Made by a program: the position numbers and the translations under genes. From Bacillus sp. SA1-12 (GTDB taxonomy: Bacteria; Bacillota; Bacilli; Bacillales; Bacillaceae), in NCBI RefSeq assembly GCF_000981385.1, contig NZ_LATZ01000008.1, forward strand, positions 110,971 through 174,970: 64,000 nt of DNA. Reading direction: 5' to 3'. This document shows positions 9,279 to 21,376 of the stretch, in pieces; position 1 is the stretch's first letter; each line of letters opens with the position of its first letter. The notes below the pieces were generated by a model that saw only the letters and a program-made list of their open reading frames with translations, made no database searches and was not told where the DNA came from.

Positions 9279-10859
9279 ATGAAATTAAAAGACATTATTC
9301 AACAATTTGGCCGTTCTTTATTATTACCCATAGCCGTTATGGCGCCAATTGGTATGATAATGGGGATATCTGGCGCACTTGGCCAAGAATATATGATCGA
9401 GAAACTACCTTTTTTAGATCATACCATTATTCAAACCATCATAAGTAGTTTAGGTAATATTTCATCAGTTGTATTTAACAACATTCCTCTTTTATTTGCA
9501 ATGGGAGTTGCTTATGGAATGTCAAAAAATGAGAAAGGTATCGCTGTATTTGCTTCTGTGTTGGGTTATTTAACATTAATGATAGTTATGAATGTCTATT
9601 TAACTGTTACAGGTACTTTAGAAAATGATCCAGAAAAATTATCTAGAGTGGGTCAAGGTGTTATTCTTGGAATACAAACTTTGCGCATTGATGCATTTGG
9701 GGGGATTATTGCTGGGCTAATAGCAGCTAAAGTTGCTGACCGCTTTTATAAATTGGAATTACCTTTAGCATTTGCCTTTTTCGGAGGGAAAAAATCGGTT
9801 CCGATTATCACATTTTTAATTATGATACCAGTTGGACTTATTATACCTTTTATATGGGGATATTTTACTCAGTTCTTATTGAGCATATCATTTATCTTTT
9901 TGAATGAATATTACGGTGTAGGAGTATATTGGTTTGCTCACCGAGCCCTAATACCATTTGGTCTTCATCATGTACTTGCATCCATTGTTCGTTTTTCTGA
10001 GGCCGGCGGAGTTTATATGATCGATGGACAGAATTATATCGGAATTTTAAATGCGACAAATAAAATTCTTTTTGATCTAGGGCCTTCTCATGAAAGTTGG
10101 GATCGATTAATGCCGGATTTAACTAAATATCTAGCTTCGGGACAAATGTTAATAACCTTATTTCGTATCCCAGCCATAGGTTTAGCGATGTATCATACTG
10201 CTTTTGCTTCGAATAAAACCATTGCTAAAGGGACGATTATTACAGTTGTACTAACTGCATTTTTAGGAAATGTCACTGAGCCATTAGAGTTTACATTTTT
10301 ATTTATCGCTCCTGTACTATTCATTGTTTATGCTGTTTTAAGTGGAATTATGGCGTTGCCGTTAAGCTTTTTAGATGTGTCAATTGGATATATTAGAGGA
10401 ACCATCTTTGACTTTGGGATATTCGGTTTACTTTATGAAAACACAAATTGGTATCAACTTGTAGTTTTAGGGATTATTAACTTTGTCGTTTTCTATGCTG
10501 CTTTTAGATTTGCTATTACAAAATTTAACTTAAAGACACCAGGCAGAGAAGCAGTGATAAGAAATGTTAACTTGTTAAAGGAAAAAAGATATCCTGAAAT
10601 TGCATCAATTGTAATTGAAGGATTGGGTGGTAAAGAAAATATTAAAAATGTTGATAATTGTGTTACAAGACTACGAGTAGACTTAGTAAATGATGAAAAG
10701 GTAGATCAAGAAAAACTGAAAGATTCAGGAACATCAGGTACGTTTATGGCACAAAAGAATCATATACACGTAGTATTTGGCCCACATGTTGAATTTATTA
10801 GAAATGCTGTTGATGATTCCATGAAAAACCAAATAAACACCAAGGAGATTAGTAGATGA
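9279..10859 (+). CDS. PTS sugar transporter, EIICB of the glucose/maltose family
   Basis: This 526-residue membrane permease brings in a sugar and phosphorylates it. The N-terminal EIIC domain (about 1-420) has many hydrophobic helices, with family motifs around LPIAVMAPIGMIMG and FGLHHVLASIVRF. The C-terminal EIIB domain (about 430-520) holds the phosphorylated cysteine in DNCVTRLRVDL (Cys461). GAGAGAAAGGAAG lies just before the ATG. It overlaps the following lyase gene by 4 bases and shares an operon with a separate EIIA. The architecture is MalX/PtsG-like, but the sugar cannot be read from sequence. Control is probably by the divergent PRD regulator. Confidence 0.85.
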   Translation: MKLKDIIQQFGRSLLLPIAVMAPIGMIMGISGALGQEYMIEKLPFLDHTIIQTIISSLGNISSVVFNNIPLLFAMGVAYGMSKNEKGIAVFASVLGYLTLMIVMNVYLTVTGTLENDPEKLSRVGQGVILGIQTLRIDAFGGIIAGLIAAKVADRFYKLELPLAFAFFGGKKSVPIITFLIMIPVGLIIPFIWGYFTQFLLSISFIFLNEYYGVGVYWFAHRALIPFGLHHVLASIVRFSEAGGVYMIDGQNYIGILNATNKILFDLGPSHESWDRLMPDLTKYLASGQMLITLFRIPAIGLAMYHTAFASNKTIAKGTIITVVLTAFLGNVTEPLEFTFLFIAPVLFIVYAVLSGIMALPLSFLDVSIGYIRGTIFDFGIFGLLYENTNWYQLVVLGIINFVVFYAAFRFAITKFNLKTPGREAVIRNVNLLKEKRYPEIASIVIEGLGGKENIKNVDNCVTRLRVDLVNDEKVDQEKLKDSGTSGTFMAQKNHIHVVFGPHVEFIRNAVDDSMKNQINTKEISR

Positions 10860-12232
10860 GAGCACTATATGATTCTAAAACAAAATCAATGAATGACTAC
10901 GGAATTCGTTCCTTTTTAAATAAAGAACAAAAATATCAGGCATGGTTAGAAGTAGAAGCAGCATTGGCAAAAGCTCAAGGAGAATTAAATATTATTCCAA
11001 AAGAAGCAGCAAAAAATATTCAAAAGGCAGCAAAACTAGGAAATATTGATTTATTAGAAATGGAAAATCTTCAAGAAAAAGTTGGTCATGGTTTTGTACC
11101 ATTTCTCAAAATGCTTGTTAAAGCATGTGATCAGGAGAGCGGTAAATATGTACACTACGGAGTAACCACTCAAAATATACAACAAACAGCACAATTATTA
11201 ATAGTGTCTAAAGTACATGAAAAATTCAAAATCGTTCTAGCGGATATTTTAGGAAATTTAGCCGATTTGGCAGAAGCAAACAAGAGTACAGTGATGCCTG
11301 GAAGAACGCACGGAAGACATGCAATTCCCATAACTTATGGATACAAAGTTTCCGTTTGGATTAGTGACATTATAGCATCCATTGATCGTTTAAACGAAGT
11401 TTCAAAGCGCACTTTTCAGGTGATGATGGGTGGTGCTGTTGGATCGTTTAACTCATTTGGAGAGATTGGAAGGGAAGTACAAAATAAGGTTGCAGAATAC
11501 CTTTGTCTTGGCTCCATGCCTGTTCCATCTCGAAATATAACAAGTCATAAAACAGAATACATCATGGCATTATCTTTACTTTCAAGTGCTTTTCATAAAA
11601 TCGCTGAAGAAGTATATTCAACGTCTCTTGAAGAGATTGGTGAAGTTATGGAGGGTTTTACCAATGGAACAGTTGGATCAAGTACTATGCCACACAAAAT
11701 TAACCCAAAGCTTTCAAAAGGTATTATTGCTAACTCACAGAAGTTATATTCACTACCCCAACTTTGCTTAAACTCTGCTGCAAGGCCTTATGAAGGTGAT
11801 AGTAGTCAATACATGCTGTTTGACGCAGTACTTGAGGAAGCAATTGAGTTAACAACCGAGATTTTGTTGCGTGCAGAGGAATTAACAAGAGACCTCTATG
11901 TTAACACAGAGAAAATGTTAGAAAATGCTTACTTGAATAAGGGGTTAGATAATAGTGAATACGTTATGATGCAACTTGCTAAAAGGTTAGGAAAAGATAA
12001 AGCGCACTCTATTGTCTATGAAAAAGCTATCAAAGTCCAGAGAGAAGCAAAAGATTTTAAACATGCATTGTTAGAAGATAAAGAAATTAAATCTTCTTTT
12101 ACAGAAGGTGAAGTTGAAAGTATGCTTAATCCTAAGTCTTACACTGGGTGTGGTGAAAACATAGCTATGGAACAAGCTGAACGAGCTAGAAAAGTAGAAC
12201 AAATGTTAAGAGGAGGTCAAGTTTATGTTTAA
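10856..12232 (+). CDS. Fumarase/aspartase-superfamily lyase (PurB-like) embedded in a PTS operon
   Basis: This 458-residue member of the lyase superfamily includes adenylosuccinate lyase and 3-carboxymuconate cycloisomerase; many members eliminate fumarate from a C-N or C-O bond. The superfamily signature GSSTMPHKINPKLSKG carries the catalytic serine region (Ser275/276), and GRTHGRHAIP supplies the conserved His152. The N-terminus (FLNKEQKYQAWLEVEAALA) is PurB-like. It overlaps EIICB by 4 bases and EIIA by 8, so it is probably translationally coupled with both. A PurB-like lyase between PTS subunits suggests that it acts on the imported sugar phosphate rather than in purine synthesis. The substrate is unknown. 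Confidence 0.8.
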   Translation: MRALYDSKTKSMNDYGIRSFLNKEQKYQAWLEVEAALAKAQGELNIIPKEAAKNIQKAAKLGNIDLLEMENLQEKVGHGFVPFLKMLVKACDQESGKYVHYGVTTQNIQQTAQLLIVSKVHEKFKIVLADILGNLADLAEANKSTVMPGRTHGRHAIPITYGYKVSVWISDIIASIDRLNEVSKRTFQVMMGGAVGSFNSFGEIGREVQNKVAEYLCLGSMPVPSRNITSHKTEYIMALSLLSSAFHKIAEEVYSTSLEEIGEVMEGFTNGTVGSSTMPHKINPKLSKGIIANSQKLYSLPQLCLNSAARPYEGDSSQYMLFDAVLEEAIELTTEILLRAEELTRDLYVNTEKMLENAYLNKGLDNSEYVMMQLAKRLGKDKAHSIVYEKAIKVQREAKDFKHALLEDKEIKSSFTEGEVESMLNPKSYTGCGENIAMEQAERARKVEQMLRGGQVYV

Positions 12233-12719
12233 AAGCTTATTTCGAAAAAAACACGTTGAGCAAATCACAAGTCCAGTTAATGGAACTGTTATTGAGTTAG
12301 CAAATGTACCAGACCCAGTATTTAGTCAGAAAATGATGGGAGAGGGACTAGCTGTACAACCTGCAGTTGGGAATGTAGTTGCTCCTTTAGATGGTGAAAT
12401 TGTTCAACTTAGCGAAGAAACAAAACATGCTTTCGGAATACGATCGGAAAATGGTATAGAAGTGCTTGTGCATATTGGTTTAGAAACAGTTGCTTTAAAA
12501 GGAAAAGGTTTTGAGGTGTTAGTTAAAGAAGGACAAAAGGTAGAAAAAGGTCAACCTATGATTCAAGTAGATTTGACTTACATTAAGCAGCATGCTTCCA
12601 GTGACCTTGTTATTCTCGTTATAACAAACTCACAGGATGATCGCTTTAGTCTAGAATTTTTAGACGAGCAAACTGTACTCGCTGGTCAAACTGATTTAGT
12701 AACTGTTATAGTAAAATGA
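12225..12719 (+). CDS. PTS EIIA component, glucose type
   Basis: This 164-residue soluble EIIA of the Crr/glucose family passes phosphate from HPr to the EIIB domain encoded two genes upstream. The fold starts with ITSPVNGTVIELANVPDP. The phosphorylated histidine is His83 in VLVHIGLETV, with the partner histidine in EETKHAFGI. It overlaps the lyase gene by 8 bases, follows an AGAGGAGG ribosome binding site inside that gene and is followed by a terminator. The EIICB in this operon lacks its own EIIA, so this one completes the system. Confidence 0.92.
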   Translation: MFKSLFRKKHVEQITSPVNGTVIELANVPDPVFSQKMMGEGLAVQPAVGNVVAPLDGEIVQLSEETKHAFGIRSENGIEVLVHIGLETVALKGKGFEVLVKEGQKVEKGQPMIQVDLTYIKQHASSDLVILVITNSQDDRFSLEFLDEQTVLAGQTDLVTVIVK

Positions 12720-12734
12720 AAAAAAATTTTTAAG

Positions 12735-12768
12735 CAAAGAGTCCGTAATTGGATTCGTTTGTTTTTTT
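12735..12768 (+). terminator. Terminator of the PTS-lyase operon
   Basis: CAAAGAGTCC pairs with GGATTC and TTTG (one bulged G) and is followed by a run of seven T residues. It lies 15 bases after the EIIA stop. Confidence 0.75.
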
Positions 12769-12889
12769 ATATAACATTGTACAGTTTCAAATTATATGTG
12801 CCCACTAATTTTAGAGAATATTAAAGATCTTCTTTGAATTTGAATTAAACTTTAAATAAACAGAGTTACTTAATCCAAGTATAGAAGAA

Positions 12890-12923
12890 AAACCCAACCT
12901 TATCATTATGGAAGATTGGGTTT
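12890..12923 (-). terminator. Hairpin terminator for the leftward aldo/keto reductase
   Basis: AAACCCAA pairs with TTGGGTTT and the stem continues after one mismatch. On the minus strand it is followed by a T-rich run. It lies 24 bases beyond the reductase stop. Confidence 0.7.
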
Positions 12924-12946
12924 CCTTTTATTTATCAGCAAAACAC

Positions 12947-13806
12947 TTAGTTGTAACCAACTATTGGATGTGGTACATATGGCTCTTCAAGAAACGTAAT
13001 TTCTTCGGGTGTTAGCTTAACCGATAAAGCACCTACAGCATCTTCAAGATGGGATATTTTCGTAGCACCGATAATTGGTGCTATTACTGTCTCTTTCTGT
13101 AATAACCAAGCAAGTGCAATGTGTGTGCGAGGGACACCATGTTTTTCTGCGATGGATGCTACTCGCTCCACAACCAATCTGTCGGCATCAGCAGTCGCAT
13201 CATACTTGGATTTTTGGACCTGGTCTGTCTCAGACCTATGTGTTGTTACTGACCAGTCACGCGTTAATCTCCCTGATGCAAGAGGGCTATATGGAGTGAC
13301 ACCAATTTTCTCCTCCTTACAAAGAGGTAACATTTCTCGTTCTTCTTCACGGTAGATTAGGTTTAAGTGGTTCTGCATGGAGACAAACTTCGTCCAACCA
13401 TTTTTTTCAGCCATATGTAAAGCCTTTTGGAACTGCCAAGCATACATGGCAGAAGCACCAATGTATCTTACTTTTCCAGACTTCACCACATCATGCAATG
13501 CTTCCATCGTTTCTTCAATAGGGGTATTGTAATCCCAACGGTGGATGATATAAAGATCTACGTAATCCGTTTCCAACCTCTTAAGACTTTTATTAATTTC
13601 ACACATGATTGCTTTTCGAGAAAGTCCCGAACCATTTGGACCTTTATGCATTTGTCCGTGTACTTTTGTCGCTATTACGACTTCATCACGATTCGCATAA
13701 TCTTTCAGAGCTCGTCCAAGATATTCCTCACTTGTTCCTAGTGAGTATACATTTGCTGTATCAAAAAAATTAATCCCTATCTCAAGGGCTTTTTTTATAA
13801 CGGTAT
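12947..13806 (-). pseudogene. 5'-truncated aldo/keto reductase
   Basis: This is the C-terminal 80-85% of an NADPH-dependent aldo/keto reductase. The frame is open from about 13806 and reads KALEIGINFFDTANVYSLG, the family's DTAxxY active-site block. ATKVHGQMHKGPN, VDLYIIHRWD, SMQNHLNLIYREEE and the C-terminal PIIGATKISHLEDA follow. The first 50 or so residues, including the usual N-terminal strand and start codon, are absent: a TGA lies immediately upstream of the homologous part and no good start is present. The ATG at 13651 would remove the catalytic tyrosine and probably does not give an active enzyme. An AraC-type regulator starts divergently 130 bases away, a common pairing. Confidence 0.75.
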
Positions 13807-13933
13807 GTCATAAAAATTAAACAAACCCTTATCACATTACTATCAAGTTTTTGCCTAATCCTCTCATCCGTCTTACTCATTCAATGAATATCAGATATAA
13901 TAAACCGAGGATGAAGAAAAAGGAGAATACGTT

Positions 13934-14836
13934 ATGTCTGAGAAAACCTATAAACAGCAATATGAACTCGCTAATCTTATTGAGTGTTTTTCAAAAAAGG
14001 ACGGGGTTCACCCTACACCTATTCCATCTTTATTTCTCATCCGTGAATCCATTATTACTGAACCTATTTCTAGAGTTAACGAGCCGTCTTTTTGCATTAT
14101 CCTCCAAGGAGAGAAGGAGGTATTATTAGGACAGGAACGCTTTTTGTACGGTCCTGGCAATTATATTGTGGCATCCGTTGACTTGCCAGTTACAGGACAA
14201 GTGATTAAAGCCTCAACAGAATCGCCCTATTTAGCTCTAAAACTTGAATTTACACCGAGCCAAGTTTTAGAAGTATTAAATGAAATAGATATTCAATTAG
14301 GACAGGGAAAGAACACTAAACGAGCTATGTTTGTTAGTGAAGTAGAACCTTCTTTGTATGATGCAGTAATCAGACTAGCTTCTTTATTAGAAAATCAGAA
14401 GCATATCCCTGTTCTTGCTCCATTATTTAAAAAAGAAATTATCTATTGGATTTTACAAGGTCCACATGGCGAAGCGCTTGAACAAATGGCATTAGAAGGT
14501 AGCAATGCCTCTAGAATAAGAGACGTTATAGACCATATAATCAATAATTATGAAGAGTCTTTTCGAATTGAAGAGCTTGCTGAAATAGCGAATATGAGTG
14601 TTTCATCGCTACACCGACATTTTAAAGAGGTATCGGCAATGAGTCCTATTCAGTTTCAAAAACAACTGAGATTGCAGGAAGCAAGACGTTTATTATTAGC
14701 TGAATCAACAGATATAGCTGATGTTGCATTTAGGGTTGGTTACGAAAGTCAATCACAATTTAGTAGAGAATATTCACGAATGTTTGGATTTCCACCTAGA
14801 GTAGATATAAGGAGATTGAGAGAGAACTACATTTAA
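13934..14836 (+). CDS. AraC-family regulator with AraC_N domain (YqhC type)
   Basis: This 300-residue transcription regulator has an N-terminal cupin-like AraC_N domain (about 30-190; EPSFCIILQGEKEVLLG) and a C-terminal double helix-turn-helix (about 195-295; FRIEELAEIANMSVSSLHRH, then DVAFRVGYESQSQFSREY). In relatives such as E. coli YqhC it controls nearby aldehyde and aldo/keto reductases. Here the divergent neighbour is a truncated aldo/keto reductase, so its local target may be gone. The start follows AAAAAGGAGAATACGTT. Confidence 0.88.
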   Translation: MSEKTYKQQYELANLIECFSKKDGVHPTPIPSLFLIRESIITEPISRVNEPSFCIILQGEKEVLLGQERFLYGPGNYIVASVDLPVTGQVIKASTESPYLALKLEFTPSQVLEVLNEIDIQLGQGKNTKRAMFVSEVEPSLYDAVIRLASLLENQKHIPVLAPLFKKEIIYWILQGPHGEALEQMALEGSNASRIRDVIDHIINNYEESFRIEELAEIANMSVSSLHRHFKEVSAMSPIQFQKQLRLQEARRLLLAESTDIADVAFRVGYESQSQFSREYSRMFGFPPRVDIRRLRENYI

Positions 14837-14911
14837 TGGCGTAATTACACAAATTGATGAAAAGTTATATGTAAAATAACGGGGTATTGATCCTAGAAGG
14901 ACAAATGCTTA

Positions 14912-14942
14912 TTGACAGTTAAATACTATGATGATGTATAAC
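14912..14942 (+). promoter_or_regulatory. Candidate sigma-A promoter for the LysR gene
   Basis: A perfect TTGACA (14912-14917) is followed 17 to 19 bases later by TGTATAAC, which offers a -10 with either spacing. It lies 72 bases before the LysR start. The upstream gap from 14837 holds nothing else recognisable. Confidence 0.45.
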
Positions 14943-15014
14943 GATAGTATGAAAGTAACGAAAATGTGGGAAAGTGAGAGCTAGGTATAAGTATTAAAGT
15001 GATGGGGGAACAGC

Positions 15015-15905
15015 ATGGAATTAAGGATGCTTCGATATTTTCTAACAGTTGCTCGTGAAGAAAATATAAGTCGTGCGGCTGATATTTTACATATAACTCA
15101 GCCTACACTTAGCAGGCAACTGATGCAATTAGAAGAAGAATTAGGTACACAACTCTTTTTACGAGGAAAAAGAAGAGTGACATTGACTGAGGACGGTGTC
15201 CTTTTATCTCAAAGAGCAGAAGAAATTCTTACTTTAATGGATAATTTAGAAAGAGATGTTGGACAGAACCATATTTCCGGGACAATATCTATAGGTAGTG
15301 TAGAGTCTATATTGGCTTCACAAATTTTATCTAATCTAATAAAAACTTTTTATTTAAAATACTCGCAAGTTAAATTTAATCTCTACACTGGAAATGCGAA
15401 TGATATTAGGGAAAAGATAGATAAAGGTTTACTAGATATTGGTCTTTTATTAACGCCAGTTAATATTGAAAAATACGATTCAATTAGGCTGCCTCAACAG
15501 GAAAGATGGGGGATTCTTATGCCTAACAATGCTGCGCTTACTAAGAAAGAATATGTCATGCCAGATGATGTTGTTGGCTTACCATTAATTATTCCGAATC
15601 GACCAGTCGTCCAACAAGAGATAGCAAATTGGTTTGGTAATCGTTACGATAATTTGCAAATCTTTGCAACGTATAATCTAATATATAACGCTGCTGCACT
15701 CGTACAACAGCACTTAGGATATGCTATCTGTCTTGAGAGTGTAATGGAGATTCGAGGTATTGAAAATACTTGCTTTAGGCCATTTTCCCCTGAATATACT
15801 TCAAGCTGTTTGTTTATTTGGAAAAACACGAAAGTTTTTACTCCAACTACCGCAAGATTTATTCAATTTATGAAAGAGACTTATGAAATAGATAAGTTTT
15901 ATTAA
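15015..15905 (+). CDS. LysR-family transcriptional regulator
   Basis: This 296-residue LysR-type regulator has an N-terminal winged helix (1-60; MLRYFLTVAREENISRAADI, then LHITQPTLSRQLMQLEEEL) and a periplasmic-binding-protein-like effector domain from about residue 90. A strong ribosome binding site (GATGGGGGAACAGC) precedes the ATG. A good terminator follows, so it is probably monocistronic. Position suggests control of the beta-glucoside PTS and GH1 genes downstream; most bgl-type PTS operons in Bacilli use BglG/LicT antitermination, so this would be a variant. Target and effector are inferred. Confidence 0.88.
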   Translation: MELRMLRYFLTVAREENISRAADILHITQPTLSRQLMQLEEELGTQLFLRGKRRVTLTEDGVLLSQRAEEILTLMDNLERDVGQNHISGTISIGSVESILASQILSNLIKTFYLKYSQVKFNLYTGNANDIREKIDKGLLDIGLLLTPVNIEKYDSIRLPQQERWGILMPNNAALTKKEYVMPDDVVGLPLIIPNRPVVQQEIANWFGNRYDNLQIFATYNLIYNAAALVQQHLGYAICLESVMEIRGIENTCFRPFSPEYTSSCLFIWKNTKVFTPTTARFIQFMKETYEIDKFY

Positions 15906-15908
15906 TAC

Positions 15909-15954
15909 AAAAAAAAGCCAAAACCGTTACTAATAAATGGTTTTGGCTTTTTTT
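15909..15954 (+). terminator. Terminator after the LysR gene
   Basis: AAAAAAAGCCAAAACC pairs perfectly with GGTTTTGGCTTTTTTT around a 13-base loop, giving a strong and probably bidirectional terminator. From here to 16190 no gene or clear antiterminator target was found. Confidence 0.9.
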
Positions 15955-16174
15955 AATTTAATCATTTTCCTTATCCATCTTATCTTTCCTTTATTATTAA
16001 AAACTATGCCTTATAGGCATAGTCATACATGTAATATAGGTATTAGTTATACTTTGGTATTCTTGCTATATTAAGGATGTTAAGGTCTTATCGATAAGAA
16101 ATTGCTCTACTATTCATGAATAAGGAAAAGTTAAGGTCCAATTTTAGGGTTTTAAGAGGGATAAAGAATAATAA

Positions 16175-18070
<1,896 letters not shown>

Positions 18071-18086
18071 TCATATAAAAAAATAG

Positions 18087-19532
<1,446 letters not shown>

Positions 19533-19540
19533 TAATTGAA

Positions 19541-19598
19541 GGTGGCACTACACATAGCTATCAAAAAGTTATGGTGTAATGCCTCCTTTCATTTTTTT
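19541..19598 (+). terminator. Terminator of the beta-glucoside operon
   Basis: GGTGGCACTACACATAGCT pairs imperfectly with AGTTATGGTGTAATGCCTCC and is followed by a T-rich stretch (TTTCATTTTTTT). From here to the next gene only an AT-rich upstream region is present. Confidence 0.65.
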
Positions 19599-19745
19599 GA
19601 AGTTTATGGGAAAGTTTGTTCGTTGTGAATTTGTATATGAAAATTGTTGATTTATAAATTAATATTGTTACCTAATCTATTGATATATAAGTAATTAATA
19701 AAAAGAATAAAGAACACTATTCCCATAACCCAGGAGGAATGAAAT

Positions 19746-20927
19746 ATGGAACGACTATGGACAAAATCATTTATTCTTATGACTGTAGGGATGTTTTTTT
19801 TATTCACTGCATTTTATATGCTGTACCCAACGCTCCCGCTGTTTATCAAGGAGATAGGTGGCAACGAATCGCAGGTCGGTTTAGCCATGGGGGCATTTAT
19901 GCTATCTGCCGTCGTTTTTCGTCCCTTTGTGGGTGGGCTGTTGGATCGGTTCGGTAGACGACCTTTCATAGTCTCGGGACTGCTACTCTTTGCGATATCA
20001 ATGTACATGTTTAATTTGATTGTTGGAATTACTGGTTTGATGGTTATTAGAATATTACAAGGGATTATCTGGGGTATATCCACAACGGCAATTCTTACCG
20101 CGGTTACGGATTTAATTCCAACCTCGCGTCGTGGAGAAGGAATGGGTTGGTCAGGCATGGCAATGACTCTAGCTATGGCAATTGGCCCGATGTTCGGTCT
20201 ATGGGTTACTCAGAACCTTTCCTACCATTCACTGTTTCTAATTGCAGTAGGGCTCTCTGCTACATCTCTGTTCTTGACATTAGGTGCAAAAATGTCTTAC
20301 CAACCACGACCTGAAGCAAGGAAAATAGAATTTTTTGAAAAATCAGTTTTACCCATCACTACATCAGTCTTTTTATTGTTTATTGCTTACGGGGGCATTA
20401 CCTCCTTTGTACCTTTGTTTGCTGATTCGATTAAAGTCAATTCGGGAACTTTCTTTCTTGTCTATGCAGCAACACTTGTCCTTATCCGTCCTGTTGCGGG
20501 GAAACTTTCAGACAGGAAAGGTGAGACGTTTGTCATTATACCTGCCCTTGTGATTACGATTTCAGCCCTCCTTGTCTTAGGGTTTTCGACCAATTTGTTA
20601 GGTATCATTTTTTCGGCAGTCTTGTACGGTATTGGTTTCGGTTCTGCACAACCCGTTCTTCAAGCGGCAACAATAAGTCTTGTTAACCCAGAAAGAACTG
20701 GGGTTGCTAATGCTTCATTTTCGACTGCTACCGATCTCGGTATCGGACTAGGTGCAATCATACTAGGGTGGGTTTCCGAGTACACTAGCTACCAAGTTTT
20801 GTTTTCCGTAAGTGCAGTATCTGTCGTGTTTTCTTTATTGATGTTCATTTTTTTAGTAAGACGTTTATTAAAAAAACAAAGTCTTTCGACTTTAAAACAG
20901 CCGTTTACGATCAAAAATACTGGTTAA
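19746..20927 (+). CDS. MFS transporter (drug efflux-like)
   Basis: This 393-residue major facilitator protein has about 12 hydrophobic segments. The loop 2-3 motif is GGLLDRFGRRPFIVSG and there is a second cytoplasmic motif GKLSDRKGETFVI. The strong AGGAGG site at 19732 and 8-base spacing fix the start. It stands alone between the beta-glucoside operon and a TipAS-type MerR gene. Substrate is unknown; the family includes multidrug and sugar exporters. Confidence 0.85.
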   Translation: MERLWTKSFILMTVGMFFLFTAFYMLYPTLPLFIKEIGGNESQVGLAMGAFMLSAVVFRPFVGGLLDRFGRRPFIVSGLLLFAISMYMFNLIVGITGLMVIRILQGIIWGISTTAILTAVTDLIPTSRRGEGMGWSGMAMTLAMAIGPMFGLWVTQNLSYHSLFLIAVGLSATSLFLTLGAKMSYQPRPEARKIEFFEKSVLPITTSVFLLFIAYGGITSFVPLFADSIKVNSGTFFLVYAATLVLIRPVAGKLSDRKGETFVIIPALVITISALLVLGFSTNLLGIIFSAVLYGIGFGSAQPVLQAATISLVNPERTGVANASFSTATDLGIGLGAIILGWVSEYTSYQVLFSVSAVSVVFSLLMFIFLVRRLLKKQSLSTLKQPFTIKNTG

Positions 20928-21325
20928 AGTAGATTTACAATAAAAATTTAATTGGGGGTTATTATATAAAAAATTTATGAAACATAGTAATATTATTTGG
21001 GGATTATAACTTAAAAGTTTTTGCCTTTGAAAAAAGACAACCTTTTAAGTATTGCAAATATTACAAACTTCTAACTCCTTCAGATCTATACACCTTAAAC
21101 TTTTCACCTGGCGCCAGAACGTGTAATTTGATTTTCCCATGCACTAATTCTTGAGGCCAATTCCATTGGATTACCATCAAGAGCTTCAATGTCAGTGTAT
21201 AATAATGGATCTTCCAGTGAAGATCCTTTTTTCATGCCGATAATACATGATTATGTTAACTCTTTACATAATTCGAGAGAGGTTTTCTAATAAAAAAATT
21301 TTCATCTAAATTATAGATTTAGTTA
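20928..21325. other. Intergenic stretch with a terminator and a possible decayed coding fragment
   Basis: At 21207-21232 GGATCTTC pairs with GAAGATCC and is followed by TTTTTT, a clear terminator. On the minus strand about 21060-21200 reads IEALDGNPMELASRISAWEN and, after a frameshift, APGEKFKVYRSEGV. This looks protein-like but was not recognised and has no start codon. Nothing else is apparent. Confidence 0.4.
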
Positions 21326-21356
21326 TTGACCTTTACCTTAGAGTAGCCTTTAGACT
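21326..21356 (+). promoter_or_regulatory. MerR-type promoter with 19-bp spacer
   Basis: TTGACC and TAGACT are separated by exactly 19 bases, with TACC/TAG half-symmetry around the centre. MerR-family activators distort such over-long spacers to allow open-complex formation. It is 20 bases before the MerR-type gene, so it is a candidate autoregulated promoter. Confidence 0.6.
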
Positions 21357-21376
21357 GAAAAACGAGGTGGATAAGT

